Below are positions 36,244-48,060 of a stretch of 64,000 nucleotides of DNA, one piece after another. Every line of letters begins with the position of its first letter. Positions within the stretch are counted from its first letter, which is position 1. A program made the position numbers and the translations under genes. Under the pieces are notes generated by a model, which made no database searches, was not told the origin of the DNA, and worked only from the letters and a program-made list of their open reading frames with translations. The stretch comes from Lytechinus pictus (Eukaryota > Echinodermata > Echinoidea > Temnopleuroida > Toxopneustidae): assembly GCF_037042905.1 (NCBI RefSeq), contig NC_087254.1, positions 20,609,103-20,673,102 of the forward strand, given 5' to 3'.

Positions 36244-37262
36244 ACAATATTGTTTGTTACATCTGCTAACCATTGTTATAATGGTTAGGCAGACTAAACA
36301 ATAGGGATTTGAGGAGGGTGGAAATATGCCATTAAATCAAATTTAAAACTTGGGGGGGGGTTAACAATGGGCAAAATTAGAGGTGATATTTTGCTTAAAA
36401 GAATGAAGGAAATGTTGGGAGTGACTGAGGTCAGTGGCTTTTTAATGTAACAGAATATTATATAAAATTCAGTAAATAGATAATAGCCCCACCCCACTTT
36501 CTCTAATGTCTAAATATAATATGCTTTAAGCTAATTTAATGTAGTCACAGCAAAAAATTATTTACAACCAAAGTTGATTGTCACCACACGTTTTCCATTC
36601 TATCTGACAAAAGTATTTCAATATCAAAAGTGTCGTATATTTAAATAATTATCAAGTTTTATGCACAGTACTGGATAAAAACACCTGGGTGGTGAGTGGC
36701 AATAATAGATAAGTGTCTTGGTAAGATATATTAGTGCTGCAGTAGCATTTGAATCCCTGATTTCATATCTAACAGTCCAGAGACTTATCCACAATACCTC
36801 TAATGATATTAATGTGTATCGACAATTCTCAATTCAAATAAAACCATGAATAGTGTTGAATGAATAAAACAACCTAAATATTGAAATTTAAGCCATTTAC
36901 ACACCTGCCAACGTTAATTATGAAAAAATACTATTCTTTACTTCTTTTCATCTGATTTCAAGCCTATAATCCTATTTTCCTTTAAAATCTTGAAAACATA
37001 GTCACACCAAAAATCATAATTTTTACAAGTTAAAAAAATCCTATTTCTAGGAGAAAAATCCTATTTGGTGTTACTGTCCCTTTTAACATCCTACAAATGG
37101 CCAGCTCTGTACATATATTTTTTATATCATATAATTATTTATGAAATGTTTGCAAATGGATCTCTCCATCCACAATACATGCTAAGAATAATTAAAATTT
37201 GTAAGCCAAACTACATGGAAAATTATAATTATGGGTGCTCTTGTTAAGCAAGCAAAAACATT
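36244..37262 (+). other. Intergenic stretch without recognised genes
   Basis: AT-rich sequence up to the abrupt left break of the retrotransposon. One G run near 36350-36359. Nothing else seen. Confidence 0.5.
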
Positions 37263-39698
37263 TTGTTCAACGCTCGCACAGTCCCGGATCGATACCCTAT
37301 CCCACACTTGCAAGATTTCTCTTCAACTCTTGCAGGTAAGACAATTTTTTCTAAAATTGATCTCGTTAGGGCATATCATCAGATCCCAGTCGAGCCTAGC
37401 GACATTCACAAGACTGCCGTGACCACTCCATTCGGCTTATTCGAATTTGTTCGAATGCCATTCGGCCTTAGGAATGCAGCGCAAACATTCCAGCGATTGA
37501 TGGACACCGTCATTCGCGGCCTCCCATTTGTCTATGTTTATCTGGATGATATACTGGTAGCCAGTTCCTCTCAAGATGAACATGAGACACATCTCCGTCA
37601 ACTATTTGATCGCCTGCAGGAGTATGGCATCATTGTCAATCCCTCAAAATGTCAGTTTGGTGCTTCATCGCTTTCTTTCCTCGGACATACGGTGGACAAC
37701 ACCGGAATCCGTCCTCTTAGCGACAAAGTGAAAATCATTCGTGATTTTCCCGCACCTACGTCGCTCACCAAACTTCGAGAATTCCTGGGATTGATAAACT
37801 TCTACAGGCGATTCATTCCTCGTTGTGCAGAGGTGCTGCAACCATTGACTGATCTGTTGAAAAACAGAACAAAAAAGAACATGCCAATTGATCTTGGAGA
37901 GAAAGAGCTTCTTGCTTTCAATCATGCAAAAGATCAATTGGCTAACTCTACTGTTCTTGTGCACCCTCGCACTGATGTTCCCTTGTGCCTACTAGTCGAC
38001 GCTTCTGACGTAGGAGTTGGGGGAGCTATCCAACAACGAGTAGATGGAGTTTGGCAACCTCTGGCTTTCTTCTCTAAGAGGTTACAACCAGCTGAAACCA
38101 AATACAGCACTTTTGGTAGGGAGTTGCTTGCAGCATATCTTGGCATCAGGCACTTCCGTCATCTTCTTGAAGGTAGGTCATTTACTATCTACACTGACCA
38201 CAAACCTCTTACCCATGCACTCAAATCGAAACCGGATAGGCATTCGCCACGTGAAATCCGACAACTCGATTTCATTTCTCAGTTCACTTCTGATATACAG
38301 CACATTTCAGGTAAGGAGAACACAGCAGCAGACGCCCTCTCTCGTCTGTATATTGACAGAGTTGATTCTTCCTCAATCATAGACTTTGCGGCCATCGCAA
38401 ATGATCAGGAAGATGAAACTGAGGTGAAAGACTCCTCACTTCAACTCAAGTCAATTGCTCTCCCAGGTTCTAGCACTACAATTCTGTGCGATATATCAAC
38501 TGGTACTGCCAGGCCTTTGGTACCAGTCAAACATAGAAGAGCTATCTTTGATTCCCTTCATGGACTTTCTCATCCAGGAATCAGAGCTACTCAAAAGCTC
38601 ATTACAGAGCGCTTTGTTTGGCCTAGCATCAACGCTGATGTCAGAAAATGGGCCAAAACATGCCTCGAGTGTCAAAAGTGTAAAGTACATCGGCACACCA
38701 AAGCACCACTTGGTACTTTCACTTCACCTGGTGCACGCTTCTCTCATGTGCACATTGACCTTGTAGGCCCGCTTCCTTCGTCAGAGGGTAACAATTACCT
38801 TCTTACTTGTGTTGATCGCTACACCAGATGGCCAGAAGCTATCCCTATCCCCGACATCACTGCGGAGACGGTAGCACGAGCATTTGTGGCCAGATGGGTA
38901 GCAGTGTTTGGTGCACCTACTACTCTCACAACTGACAGAGGTAGGCAATTTGAGTCAGCACTTTTCCTTTCACTCACCAACCTCCTTGGCACTAAACGCA
39001 TCCGCACAACAGCATACCATCCTGCCGCAAATGGTTTAGTGGAGCGTTTTCATCGCCAACTTAAAGCCTCTCTCAAAGCTCATAACAAGGTCCGTTGGAC
39101 TGAGTCACTCCCTTTAGTCTTGCTAGGTATACGCACAGCAATCAAGGCGGACATTGGATGCTCTGCAGCAGAACTAGTATTTGGGACTACAGTCACTCTA
39201 CCTGCACAATTTGTAGCTCCTTCACAAATTGATTCTGCCGATGACCCATTTAACTATGCCCACAGACTAAAGAGAATGATGCGGGAATTACATCCCACTC
39301 CTACTAGAAATCAGCAAACTCGAACGCAGGTACATCCTGAACTCCATTCTTCATCTCACATCTTTCTTAGAGATGATACTGTTACAAAGCCATTGCAGCC
39401 TCCATACAGAGGACCCTTCCGAGTCATCCGTCGCACTGACAAGTATTTTACCATTGATTATAATGGTAAACATGAAAATGTCAGTGTCGACAGACTGAAA
39501 CCGGCTTTCATCGAGCAGGAGGCTACCACTCCATTTCATCATCAAGATCCACCTGACCAAGTTCATCAACAATCCAACTCCACGGACTTGGCAGGGGATC
39601 CTGATGACAAGCATATGCCTCCCGAAATTCGTAAGACCCGTTCTGGTCGCCATGTCAGGTTTCCTGCCAAGTACGTTCAATTTTTCGGAGACGGTTGA
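37263..39698 (+). pseudogene. pol: Ty3/Gypsy retrotransposon pol, 5'-truncated (RT, RNase H, integrase)
   Basis: An 811-codon open frame that starts inside reverse transcriptase at N-A-R-T-V-P-D and runs to TGA 39696-39698. Order: RT with catalytic Y-L-D-D (37539-37550); RNase H with V-D-A-S-D near 37995 and Y-T-D-H near 38194; integrase zinc finger (H-P-G at 38571, C-x2-C near 38659); DDE core with D at 38757, D at 38934 and E at 39042 (35 residues between the last two); a basic C-terminal region. This domain order is that of Metaviridae (Ty3/Gypsy). Gag, protease, the first RT blocks and the 5' LTR are missing, so it cannot act alone. The remaining frame has no stop, so loss of the 5' half was probably recent. 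Whether the frame is expressed is unknown. Confidence 0.95.
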
Positions 39699-39816
39699 AA
39701 CATTTCTCAAAATTCACTGATGTTTCCACTCCTTTTATTTTCTTGTTTTATATAGCCAAGTTCCCTTTTACTTTCCCTTGTCGATTTGTTACTACATTTC
39801 TATTCGGTACAAATCT

Positions 39817-39826
39817 AGGGGGGAGC
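39817..39826 (+). promoter_or_regulatory. Polypurine tract of the Gypsy element
   Basis: A purine run AGGGGGGAG lies just upstream of the likely LTR start TGTAGTGACTTG, where plus-strand DNA synthesis is primed in LTR retrotransposons. Confidence 0.65.
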
Positions 39827-39829
39827 TAC

Positions 39830-40640
39830 TGTAGTGACTTGACTATATCTTTTTATATATCTACATCTATTTATTCTTTCCTTGTATATATTTTCATTTA
39901 TATTTCAACATTCTGTATATGTATATAAATTCTTTCTTTTATTTCCAATTTCATATATTCTCACTTGTTCACGCCATGTGTATGTACTACAATACTGTAC
40001 ATTCACAGAGCAAGCCAACTCATTTTCTGTCCAAATCTACTTGGCAAACACATTCTTATATTGAGAAACAACCTTTCTTTTGTTCCTAGAATTGGAGCAA
40101 ACATCCTTTCATTGTTCCTTGTGTATTGCAATGAACTTGCAGGTATACAACATCACTACAGAGATGCTTGCATGTTTGCTTTTCTCACAGTCTACCTCTC
40201 TCTTCTTTGTTCTTTTCAACTGCGTTTTGCCACCCTTTTTGGAGCTTATTTCTTTGTCTCACCTTTTCTGATGTTGGTCAAAAACAACTTGTTTTCTCTA
40301 CCACATCACCACTCTACTCTCTGCCTTCGTCCTGTCCACTCATGCTGACCATCTCATCCAGCTGCTAGTGAGGATTGAATCAAATCTTGTGGAGGATCAA
40401 CTTATACTTAATTATTTCTCTGTATTTTCCAATCTTATTCCTTACCGTCACTTCCACTCATTCGAAGTCTATATTCTCTGCATATTTAATGAGCTCATTA
40501 CTTCGCGAGACATTTTGTGACATCTGTCCCTTTATCTACTGTATTTGAAATTGTGAAGTGTATATATTTCTATTCACGGATTTGTGCAATTTACCTGAGA
40601 TTCTGAGCGGCTGGACCCCATTCTATCTTCTGGCGAGCAA
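39830..40640 (+). mobile_element. Probable 3' LTR of the Gypsy element (right end approximate)
   Basis: Begins TGTAGTGACTTG directly after the polypurine tract and is non-coding and T-rich. The left partner LTR is absent, so the right edge cannot be fixed by comparison; I place it near 40640 only by change of composition. Frames within (39695-40368) are not protein-like. Confidence 0.55.
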
Positions 40641-41154
40641 GAATTAAGGTAGGACCTAACTTTTATATAAATATTAGGAGATTGTATAGCCAATTTCCTA
40701 AAATACCATCAAGGTAGAAAACCATAAACTAGACAGATTTTCGTACATAATTATGTTTATTTCATCGTGTACACTCAGAAAATTGCAATTACACATGCCT
40801 GCTTTGAGGAAAGACATATTTTTAAATCTGCATAGTTCATGTTTTTGTACAATTAAAACCTCTTTTAAATATACAGGCCAGTGAAATCATGAAACTTAAG
40901 CTGACACTGACACTTACTAACACAGATAAGAGGATGTGGGACAGTGTATTATTATTACTGCTTGGAAAAAGACCCAACATCTCACTATAATGCCCATACT
41001 TACTTTGCCAATTTCTCAGCAACTACAAAAATTCTTCCAAAATTCTTTGGCACATATTTTTTCTTTTCATCAATACATGCAGGCACTTGGGTGGTCACGT
41101 TATTGGATTTTGTGTGAATAAATTTAAAATTGTTGAAATAACTGGCATTCTATC

Positions 41155-41160
41155 TTTATT
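41155..41160 (-). terminator. Candidate poly(A) signal for the LENG9-like gene
   Basis: AATAAA on the minus strand, about 720 nt beyond the stop codon; using it would place the minisatellite at 41166-41690 in the 3' UTR. A closer variant signal, ATTAAA, is at 41832-41827, about 50 nt past the stop. Which is used cannot be told from sequence. Confidence 0.35.
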
Positions 41161-41165
41161 AGCAT

Positions 41166-41690
41166 CAAGGTTAAAAACTAACCAAGGACTGTTGGTACTT
41201 GTTAAAAACTAACCAAGGACTGGTGGTATTTGTTGAAAACTAACTAAGGACTGCTATTTGTTAAAAACTAACCAAGGACTGGTGGTATTTGTTAAAAACT
41301 AACCAAGGACTGGTGGTATTTGTTAAAAACTAACCAAGGACTGGTGGTATTTGTTAAAAACTAACCAAGGACTGGTGGTATTTGTTGAAAACTAACTAAG
41401 GACTGCTATTTGTTAAAAACTAACCAAGGACTGGTGGTATTTGTTAAAAACTGACCAAGGACTGGTGGTATTTGTTAAAAACTAACCAAGGACTGGTGGT
41501 ATTTGTTAAAAACTAACCAAGGACTGGTGGTATTTGTTAAAAACTAACCAAGGACTGGTGGTATTTGTTGAAAACTAACTAAGGACTGCTATTTGTTAAA
41601 AACTAACCAAGGACTGGTGGTATTTGTTAAAAACTAACCAAGGACTGGTGGTATTTGTTAAAAACTAACCAAGGACTGGTGGTATTTTTG
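41166..41690. repeat. 31-bp minisatellite, 17 units with an interspersed 28-bp variant
   Basis: Fourteen units of about 31 bp containing AACTAACCAAGGACTGGTGG and three identical shorter variants containing AACTAAGGACTGCTATTTG at positions 3, 8 and 14 of the array. The variants share the same two substitutions and the same shortening. Lies just past the LENG9-like gene and possibly within its 3' UTR. Confidence 0.97.
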
Positions 41691-41879
41691 CATAAGTTAC
41701 ATAATCAGCCTCTTCATGAGACAGCAGACATCACAAAGTTTCCAAAGATGATCAAGCTTTACAAATATTGATGAAGAGACACTAGTACTATCACATCACT
41801 TATCAAAATAAATTTGAACTAAGGTGTTTAATATGTATCCAAATGCTTTACACACAATTGTCTGTAATAATCTATTCAT

Positions 41880-43030
41880 CTACTCATTCAAATCAACCTT
41901 GGCTAATGAATAGTAGAATCTATCATGAGCTGGTTTATCATCAATGGAACACAAATGGATAGCATCAACAACCTGAGTTCCTAGGTGCACCTCAGAAAAT
42001 ATAGATTTTAGGTCAGAGGTAAAAATGGGATGACCATTTGCTTCTTCACGAGCCATTTTCATGATGGTGAGATGGGGGACAAACTCATCTCGAGTTCCTA
42101 TTAAGCTCAGGCCAGCTTTGGAGAGCGACGTTCGCAAGAAATGTGTCATTTTCTCAAGAGCATTATCTGCCTCCGTTGGGGAATATATGATGCGATCATG
42201 GAACGAGTCAACTCCCTGGAACCTCATCATAGTGACGGGAAGAAGCATCGATGCGAGTTCGGGTTGGATGGTTTTCAGAACAGAGAGGGCGGTGTTTATC
42301 TGTGCCTTTGAGGCAAGTTGGAGCATACAGAGTGTGACATGAAGATGTGAGAGAGAAGTTAGGTATGATGAAACAAGAGGATCCATACTGGTCATGTGAT
42401 CCTGGATCTGTTTCACCCCAGTCTTGATATCCTCATTAGTAATCTGTATTGCTATGAAATAGTTAGGCCGTGATTTATCTATTCTCCTTCTCTGAATTCT
42501 CCCATCCTTCATGGCCATCCTCTCTCTATCATCATCCACTTCTACATCTGCCAGGTCATTCACCTCCTTTTCACTTCCACCATTCCGCTCCGTGTCATTC
42601 TCCTTGGCATACCTCTGCACCACATCCACCACCGTGAGTCCGCTTCCTAGCGATCCAAACACATTGTCCAGCCGTATTCTCTTATCCCACACCACCTCGT
42701 CTTTGTACTTGAAATACTGAATGCGATGCCGGGGGATGGCTAGGGTCAGATGGTCCACTTCAGCGATGTCTCCCCAATAGAATGCCAGGAACGGCTGCTC
42801 CACGACCCCGATGAAACGGTCAAGGTAACCGACTATGAAGTGCTCTGGGTTCAATTGTTTGTCCCACTGAATACGAGAGATGACATCAGTAGCAGTCTTC
42901 ATGGGAGGTTTCTTAGTGTCCCGCCCAAACTGAGGAGTATCATCCTGCTTCTTGCCTTTATTCTTCTTCATTTCTTTCTTCTTCTCCTTATCTCTGGTGT
43001 CAGAGTCAGCTATGCTGCCCCAATCACTTT
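41880..43030 (-). CDS. LENG9-like protein, terminal exon (MJ1316 and 2H phosphoesterase domains)
   Basis: Encodes residues 139-521, ending at TAG (41882-41880). After a Lys-rich linker, residues about 185-265 match the MJ1316 RNA cyclic group end recognition domain (DUF504): T-D-V-I-S-R-I-Q-W-D, then P-R-H-R-I-Q-Y-F-K and V-W-D-K-R. Residues about 326-518 match the AKAP7-type 2H phosphoesterase fold (P-N-Y-F-I-A-I), with both catalytic motifs present: H-V-T-L (H369) and H-L-T-I (H458). The family acts on RNA with 2',3'-cyclic or 2'-5' ends. The vertebrate protein with MJ1316 plus this 2H domain is LENG9, function little known. The acceptor TTCTACAG ends at 43031. The start Met at residue 159 is internal and not the true start. 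Confidence 0.93.
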
Positions 43031-43194
43031 CTGTAGAATAAAAATGTATAGATATAGATATGAAAATAAATCTAGAATTATATTCATAATAATGTTGTGA
43101 TGTGTCAGCATTTTAAACATTGGTACAAAAAATAAAAATAAATAAAATATCTTAACTTGGGTCCAAGTCTAAGGCCTAATGACAGCAGACTAAT

Positions 43195-43631
43195 ATGCTT
43201 TTCACACTGCATTTCCTTAACCCCATAATATCCTTAACACTGGACTATCCTTAAACCCATACTATCTTTTTTGGTTTCACACTGCCTTTCTTAACCCCAT
43301 ACTACATGTATTTGCCTTAACCCATGATTATTGATGATTTTGCAACACGGTGGGTGATTAACATGCAATTTCTACTTCTGTGATTGGCTAATGCTTAGCC
43401 CGATTTCATTTCTTAGCACCACAATATAGCATCGCAATAAGCTGGTTAACCCTGCTTTTTTGCAGGGCCAGATAGTACTGTACTATTTACCATGCTATCC
43501 CACTTGGCTAAAATGTAGTGTTACACCAAATTGGGCTAAGCTTTACCCCAGGAAATTGGTGGGGTTAAGACCCCCCCCCCCCCCAGTCCGACCTATTTCC
43601 CAGGGTTTAAAAAGTGCAGTCTGAAAAGCAT
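43195..43631. mobile_element. Fold-back element with ATGCTTTTCACACTGCA ends (intronic)
   Basis: The left end ATGCTTTTCACACTGCATTT is matched by the complement of ATGCTTTTCAGACTGCACTT at right. Internal TTAACCCCATA phrases recur at left and GGGTTAA-type phrases at right. It lies in the intron between the last two exons of the LENG9-like gene. A C-run is at 43569-43584. Confidence 0.65.
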
Positions 43632-44015
43632 GCAAGTGTGTATTACACGCTATGACTTTAAAAACAAATCCATCTCCTCTTCAAAGTTAATTACAAAGAT
43701 TTTGAAGAGTGAGCACTAAGTACCGTAATTCATCCCTCATCAGAAATCTTCGATGAAGATTTGACAATGCACCCTATATGATGCAGCATTTACATTCTAT
43801 TCATAGATGAAGTCTTACATAATTAATCCCAAAGGCTTGCTCTGTTAAGACATTGTTCAACATAACCTCATGGACAGTTCTTTTTGGCCTGAAGTATAAT
43901 GGTTAAATGGTTAGTAGATGAACTGTTTGAAGAGTTAGGATTAGACCATGTGGGAGGAAACCAATCTGAAATGGAAACGGACCAAATTACATTTCTTAAC
44001 ATTACAGAGTTTTAT

Positions 44016-44594
44016 TAAAGGGATGGTCCGGGCTGAAAGTATTTATAGTTTAATAAATAGAGTAGAATTCACTGAGCAAAATGCCGAAAATTTCATCAAA
44101 ATCGGATAACAAATAACAAAGTTATTGAATTTTAAAGTTTAGCAATATTTTGTGAAAACAGTCGTCATGAATATTCATTAGGTGGGCTGATGATGTCACA
44201 TCCCCACTTGTTCTTTGTATTTTATCATATGAAATTAGGTTTATTCAAATGTTTTCCTCCAAGAAATAGAAAGATTGGATTGACAACTGATTTAGTGCAT
44301 TGGATATTTATTGCTGCAACTTATTTCATTATAAGGGAGACATATTATTCACACAAGTATGAAATAATGAAAAAAATTATGATTTTATGTAATAACATAA
44401 GAAAATGGAAAGTGGAGATGTGACATCATCAGCCCACCTAATGAATATTCATGACGACTGTTTTCACAAAATATTTCTAAACTTTAAACTTCATTATTTG
44501 TTATCCGATTTTGATGAAATTTTCGGCATTTTGCTCAGTGAACTCCACTCTATGTATTAAGATATGAATATTTTCAGCCTGGACCATCCCTTTA
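44016..44594. mobile_element. TTAA-flanked fold-back element, family B
   Basis: Opens TTAAAGGGATGGTCCGGGCT and closes with the complement ending CCATCCCTTTAA. The halves are inverted copies (ATCAAAATCGGATAACAAAT and complement; GTCGTCATGAATATTCATTA and complement). Same TTAA flanks and same general plan as family A but different sequence. Intronic in the LENG9-like gene. Confidence 0.87.
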
Positions 44595-44652
44595 AGGTTT
44601 GATGAATCTAAAGAAGCCAGTCAAGCCACAAAATAAATACATGTATCCTCAC

Positions 44653-44865
44653 CTGAACAAGTTGAAGAAGAGTCAAGGTGAAGGTCTTCAAGGTGATCCC
44701 TAATCCACTGTTTGGCGCCCTCAACCACTGAATAAAGGTGAGGTATCCCAGCATTCTCTTTGGCAATCTGATAGAGGTAAACCAGGAGGACAGCAATATT
44801 ATCTTGTGAGATGGATTCAGGCAGGGAAACCATCTCAATCCGAGGGCTGATCTGTGGGTACGTTC
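44653..44865 (-). CDS. LENG9-like protein, middle coding exon (second half of RWD domain)
   Basis: A 213-nt exon; the acceptor is a T-run then TAATAG and the donor TTCAG|GTGAGG. It enters with the last two bases of a Gly codon and leaves with one base of a Glu codon, matching both neighbours. It encodes T-Y-P-Q-I-S-P, the Y-P-x-x-x-P turn diagnostic of RWD domains, followed by two amphipathic helices (I-A-V-L-L-V-Y-L-Y-Q-I and V-E-G-A-K-Q-W-I). RWD domains are protein-binding modules related to ubiquitin-conjugating folds. Confidence 0.9.
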
Positions 44866-45829
44866 CTATTAAAAAAAAACAAGAAAGATAAGATCAGTGT
44901 ATATTTGGTCTACATCCTGTAATTGTCATTAAAAAAACATGATTTACATAAAAATCAGACTTGACACAATCGATTTAATCACTGATACATGTTTACACTG
45001 CAATTCTCTGCCTTTTTTCTGTCAATACTAATGACAGAGTGGATCAAATGGACCAACTAAAGGTGTGTTCAATATCTGTTTCCAAATTAAAACAACATGA
45101 ATCATAATCGAATATGTGATTACAAAATGCAAATAGGAGAAATAAAAAGGGTGTGTTCAATGTCCTGCCTTCCTGGTCGTAAAAGTAAACATTTTCAAGG
45201 ATGATTTGGAGGAAAATTTAATATAGAAAAAGATGCATGTATAAATGTGATCAGCTCATATTTTACAACCTTTGACATTAAACCATCGACATTAAACACG
45301 ATTAAGTTTTGAAACGTCTTTAAATTTGCTCTCGCAGTGGAAGTCTACACAAGCAGGTGCCAGAATTGACCGTTCTTGTAATGGGTCAAACTACACACCA
45401 GAGTGGGAACGAAAGTGTGAAATTCAAAGACGATCAACAAATATCAAATCAGCTATATATTTTCAACACAATGCACTGCTGATAGTGTTCTGTGTTTTGT
45501 TATTTGGAAATTGCCATTGAACACACCCTAAGACACAAGAATCATAAGAAGTTAACAGTGATGGCCAGATTCACCTATTTAGCTTGTTCCATGTTTTATT
45601 TGGCCATTCTCCTAAAACCTTCTAAAAACATGCCTTTTGTTGTCTTGAAATGAAGTGATTCAAGATACATTATAAAGACACTTTGCATGAAAATGGTGAA
45701 TATTTCAAGAGAAACTTGGTCATGAAGTACATAAAAAACAAGTTATTTGGCTGAAAGTTTCTTATATAAAATACATCTTGAATCTTTCCACCAATCACAT
45801 AACCCTAGATCTAGGTGATCTTGACATAC

Positions 45830-46055
45830 CTGGTAATGAGAAACTTAATCCTAGCGGCATGTCAGATGGTTTTATGATGACCTCACATACATAGTTTGAT
45901 TTAGTGTTGTCACCATGGCAACCTGTTTCCATGGCAAACTCTCCATCTCCTTGATAGATCGATCTCAAGACTTCTAATTCTCCCTGTATATCATCAGACA
46001 GTGAGTCCTCACAGAAGTCAACTCCTGCCATGATCTGTCTTGCCAACCACAAAAC
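45830..46055 (-). CDS. LENG9-like protein, exon with probable start and first half of RWD domain
   Basis: The exon starts after TTTTGCAG (46056) and ends CCAG|GTATGT. An ATG at 46031 has A at -3 and G at +4 and opens M-A-G-V-D-F-C-E-D-S; counting from it the protein is 521 residues. The characteristic opening of an RWD domain follows, E-L-E-V-L-R-S-I-Y at about 19-27, then beta strands. The 24 nt before the ATG are also open and in frame with the possible upstream exon at 49866-49730, so translation could start further upstream. Confidence 0.87.
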
Positions 46056-47235
46056 CTGCAAAACAGGAAAAGAAAAACAAATACAACAAATAATATTTAT
46101 TTTGTTGCTGAGAACTTTAAAAGGTAATCCGAGTCATCATTATGAGTCAGACAGCAAGCAAAGTTGTGTCAGTATTGTCTCCTAGAAGCATGGCAGATGT
46201 CAAGCTGTCACAATATGGGACAGGTCCCAAGGATCCAGCTCCATCCAGGATCAGCAGTACATACATTCACTTTTAAATGTCCAATTCCTGTAAATGACTT
46301 CTTCCCCCCCCCCCGAATGCTGACCCGAGAATAACAAAAAATTGCACTTCTATTGGAAATCTTATATTTCTGGTCTAACTTTCACTAACCTTAAGCATCA
46401 CTATCATGACAAGACAATGTTTTGAGGCTTGAGAACAGGGACCTGGGAAGCGGGGGTGCTGGGGGTGCTGAAGCACCCCCAGAAATTTTCCTGGGGGTGC
46501 TGCGTGTATTATTTTCCATAGGCAGCACCCCCACGAAATCAGGTTCCCTTTGTATTTTTTTATATATGTTATAATGTACATAATTATCACATCCGACAAT
46601 CGCAAATCATTTACATAGTCTTTCACATATTCCAATAACATCCCTCCTATAACGCGACTCAATCAAGCTCCGGCACACCGATACAGACGTGGTCGCGCGC
46701 GATTCGTGATAGCCATAGTTTACACACTACCATGACTACTCGATAGCAGGGAGGGACATGGCTGTGGTCGGACTTGAAACTTATGTCGAATCAAGTGTGC
46801 GCGCGCCCGTGTTTTGTAAAAAACAATTACAAGTCAGACAATAGAAATCAAATTTCACAGTCTTTTTCGCCCTGCCCCATGGCCCTTGGAAGCGGAGGTG
46901 CTGGAGGTGAAGCACCCCAAAATTTGGGGATGCTGCATGTGTTATTTTCCATAGGCAGCACCTCCTGGAAATCTAGTGGTAGTTGATGAATGACAGAAAT
47001 GTAATGAAAATAAATGACGTTTTGTAGACCCCCCTTCAGAATTTTCCGACACAGTACTTATAAAATAGTGTTTAAATTCACCCTTTTTCAGATCGGAATA
47101 TCAAATATTTTCTGCTCGCGCTTCGCGCTCGCATTATTCATTTTTTAAATAAAAAAATGTATTTACAATGCCCAGATACTAGGGCTAACTCTGAACACGC
47201 GCACGAATGTTTATTCAGATACGCACTTGTTTTGC

Positions 47236-48040
47236 TGGGGCTACTCCGGGCTGAAAATATTTATATCAAATACAATTTTATGAAAATCTGATAACAAATA
47301 GTTAAGTTATTTAATTCTAAAGTTTAGCAATAGTTTATGAAAATGGTGATATGCATGTCGTCATGAATGTTTAATAGGGGGGTTGACATGTGCGGAAATC
47401 TGTCCCCAAAGGTAGGGGAACCAGGGCCTGGAAAATTTGAAAAGCAAAAAAAAAAAAGCAAAAAAAAGTTTTTCACCCAAAATGTAAGGTCATTTAGTCC
47501 AAAAGGTATTATTTTGATTGTGAAGTGATGTACTTTTCTCCATGAAAGACCAAAAATAGTAGGGGGACATTTGATATTGTGTCCCCCTACTATTTTTGGT
47601 AGGGGGGACACGTCCCCCCTGTCCCCTCTGGGATTTCCGCCCATGCGGGTTGAAGATATCACATCCCCACTATCCTGTTTCTTGTGTTATTACATGGAAT
47701 CAAAATTGTTTCATGTTTTCATACCAGTGTGAATGATATGTCTCCCTCATGTATAATGAAAGACTAAATCAGTTGTCAATTCAACTGTTTTTGGTTCTTG
47801 AAGGGAAAATATTAAATAAACCTAATTTTATATAATAAAATACAAAAGAACAAGTGGGGATATGACATCATCAGTTCGTTCATTGAATATTAATGAAGAC
47901 ATGCTTAAAACTGTTTCACCGGAATAATGCTATTCTTTAAAATGCATTAACTTTGATATTCCTTGTCGGATTTTGATCAAATCTTTATTCTTATGTTCGT
48001 CTGATTTCTCTTTATCTGTTCAAACCATATTACATTAAGT
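47236..48040. mobile_element. Degenerate family B fold-back element, split by a later insertion
   Basis: The left part shares CTCCGGGCTGAAAATATTTA, ATCTGATAACAAATA and GTCGTCATGAAT with the intact copy at 44016; the right part, after the insertion, shares ATCACATCCCCACT and ATATGACATCATCAGTTC. The terminal TTAA ends are lost. Confidence 0.7.
47387..47645. mobile_element. hAT-like miniature element, CATGGGCGGAAATC ends, copy 2 (nested)
   Basis: Ends CATGTGCGGAAATC and GATTTCCGCCCATG. Flanking octamers GGGGTTGA (47379-47386) and CGGGTTGA (47646-47653) match at 7 of 8, and the intact family B copy shows a single GGGCTGA-type site here, so the target was duplicated. Reverse orientation relative to copy 1 at 31846. 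Confidence 0.8.
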
Positions 48041-48060
48041 GTGGAGTTTCAGATCAGAAT

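Noticed and set aside
39695..40368. Additional retroviral frame (such as env) after pol
   Set aside because: Frames are short, overlapping, T-rich and lie in the LTR; no envelope features seen.
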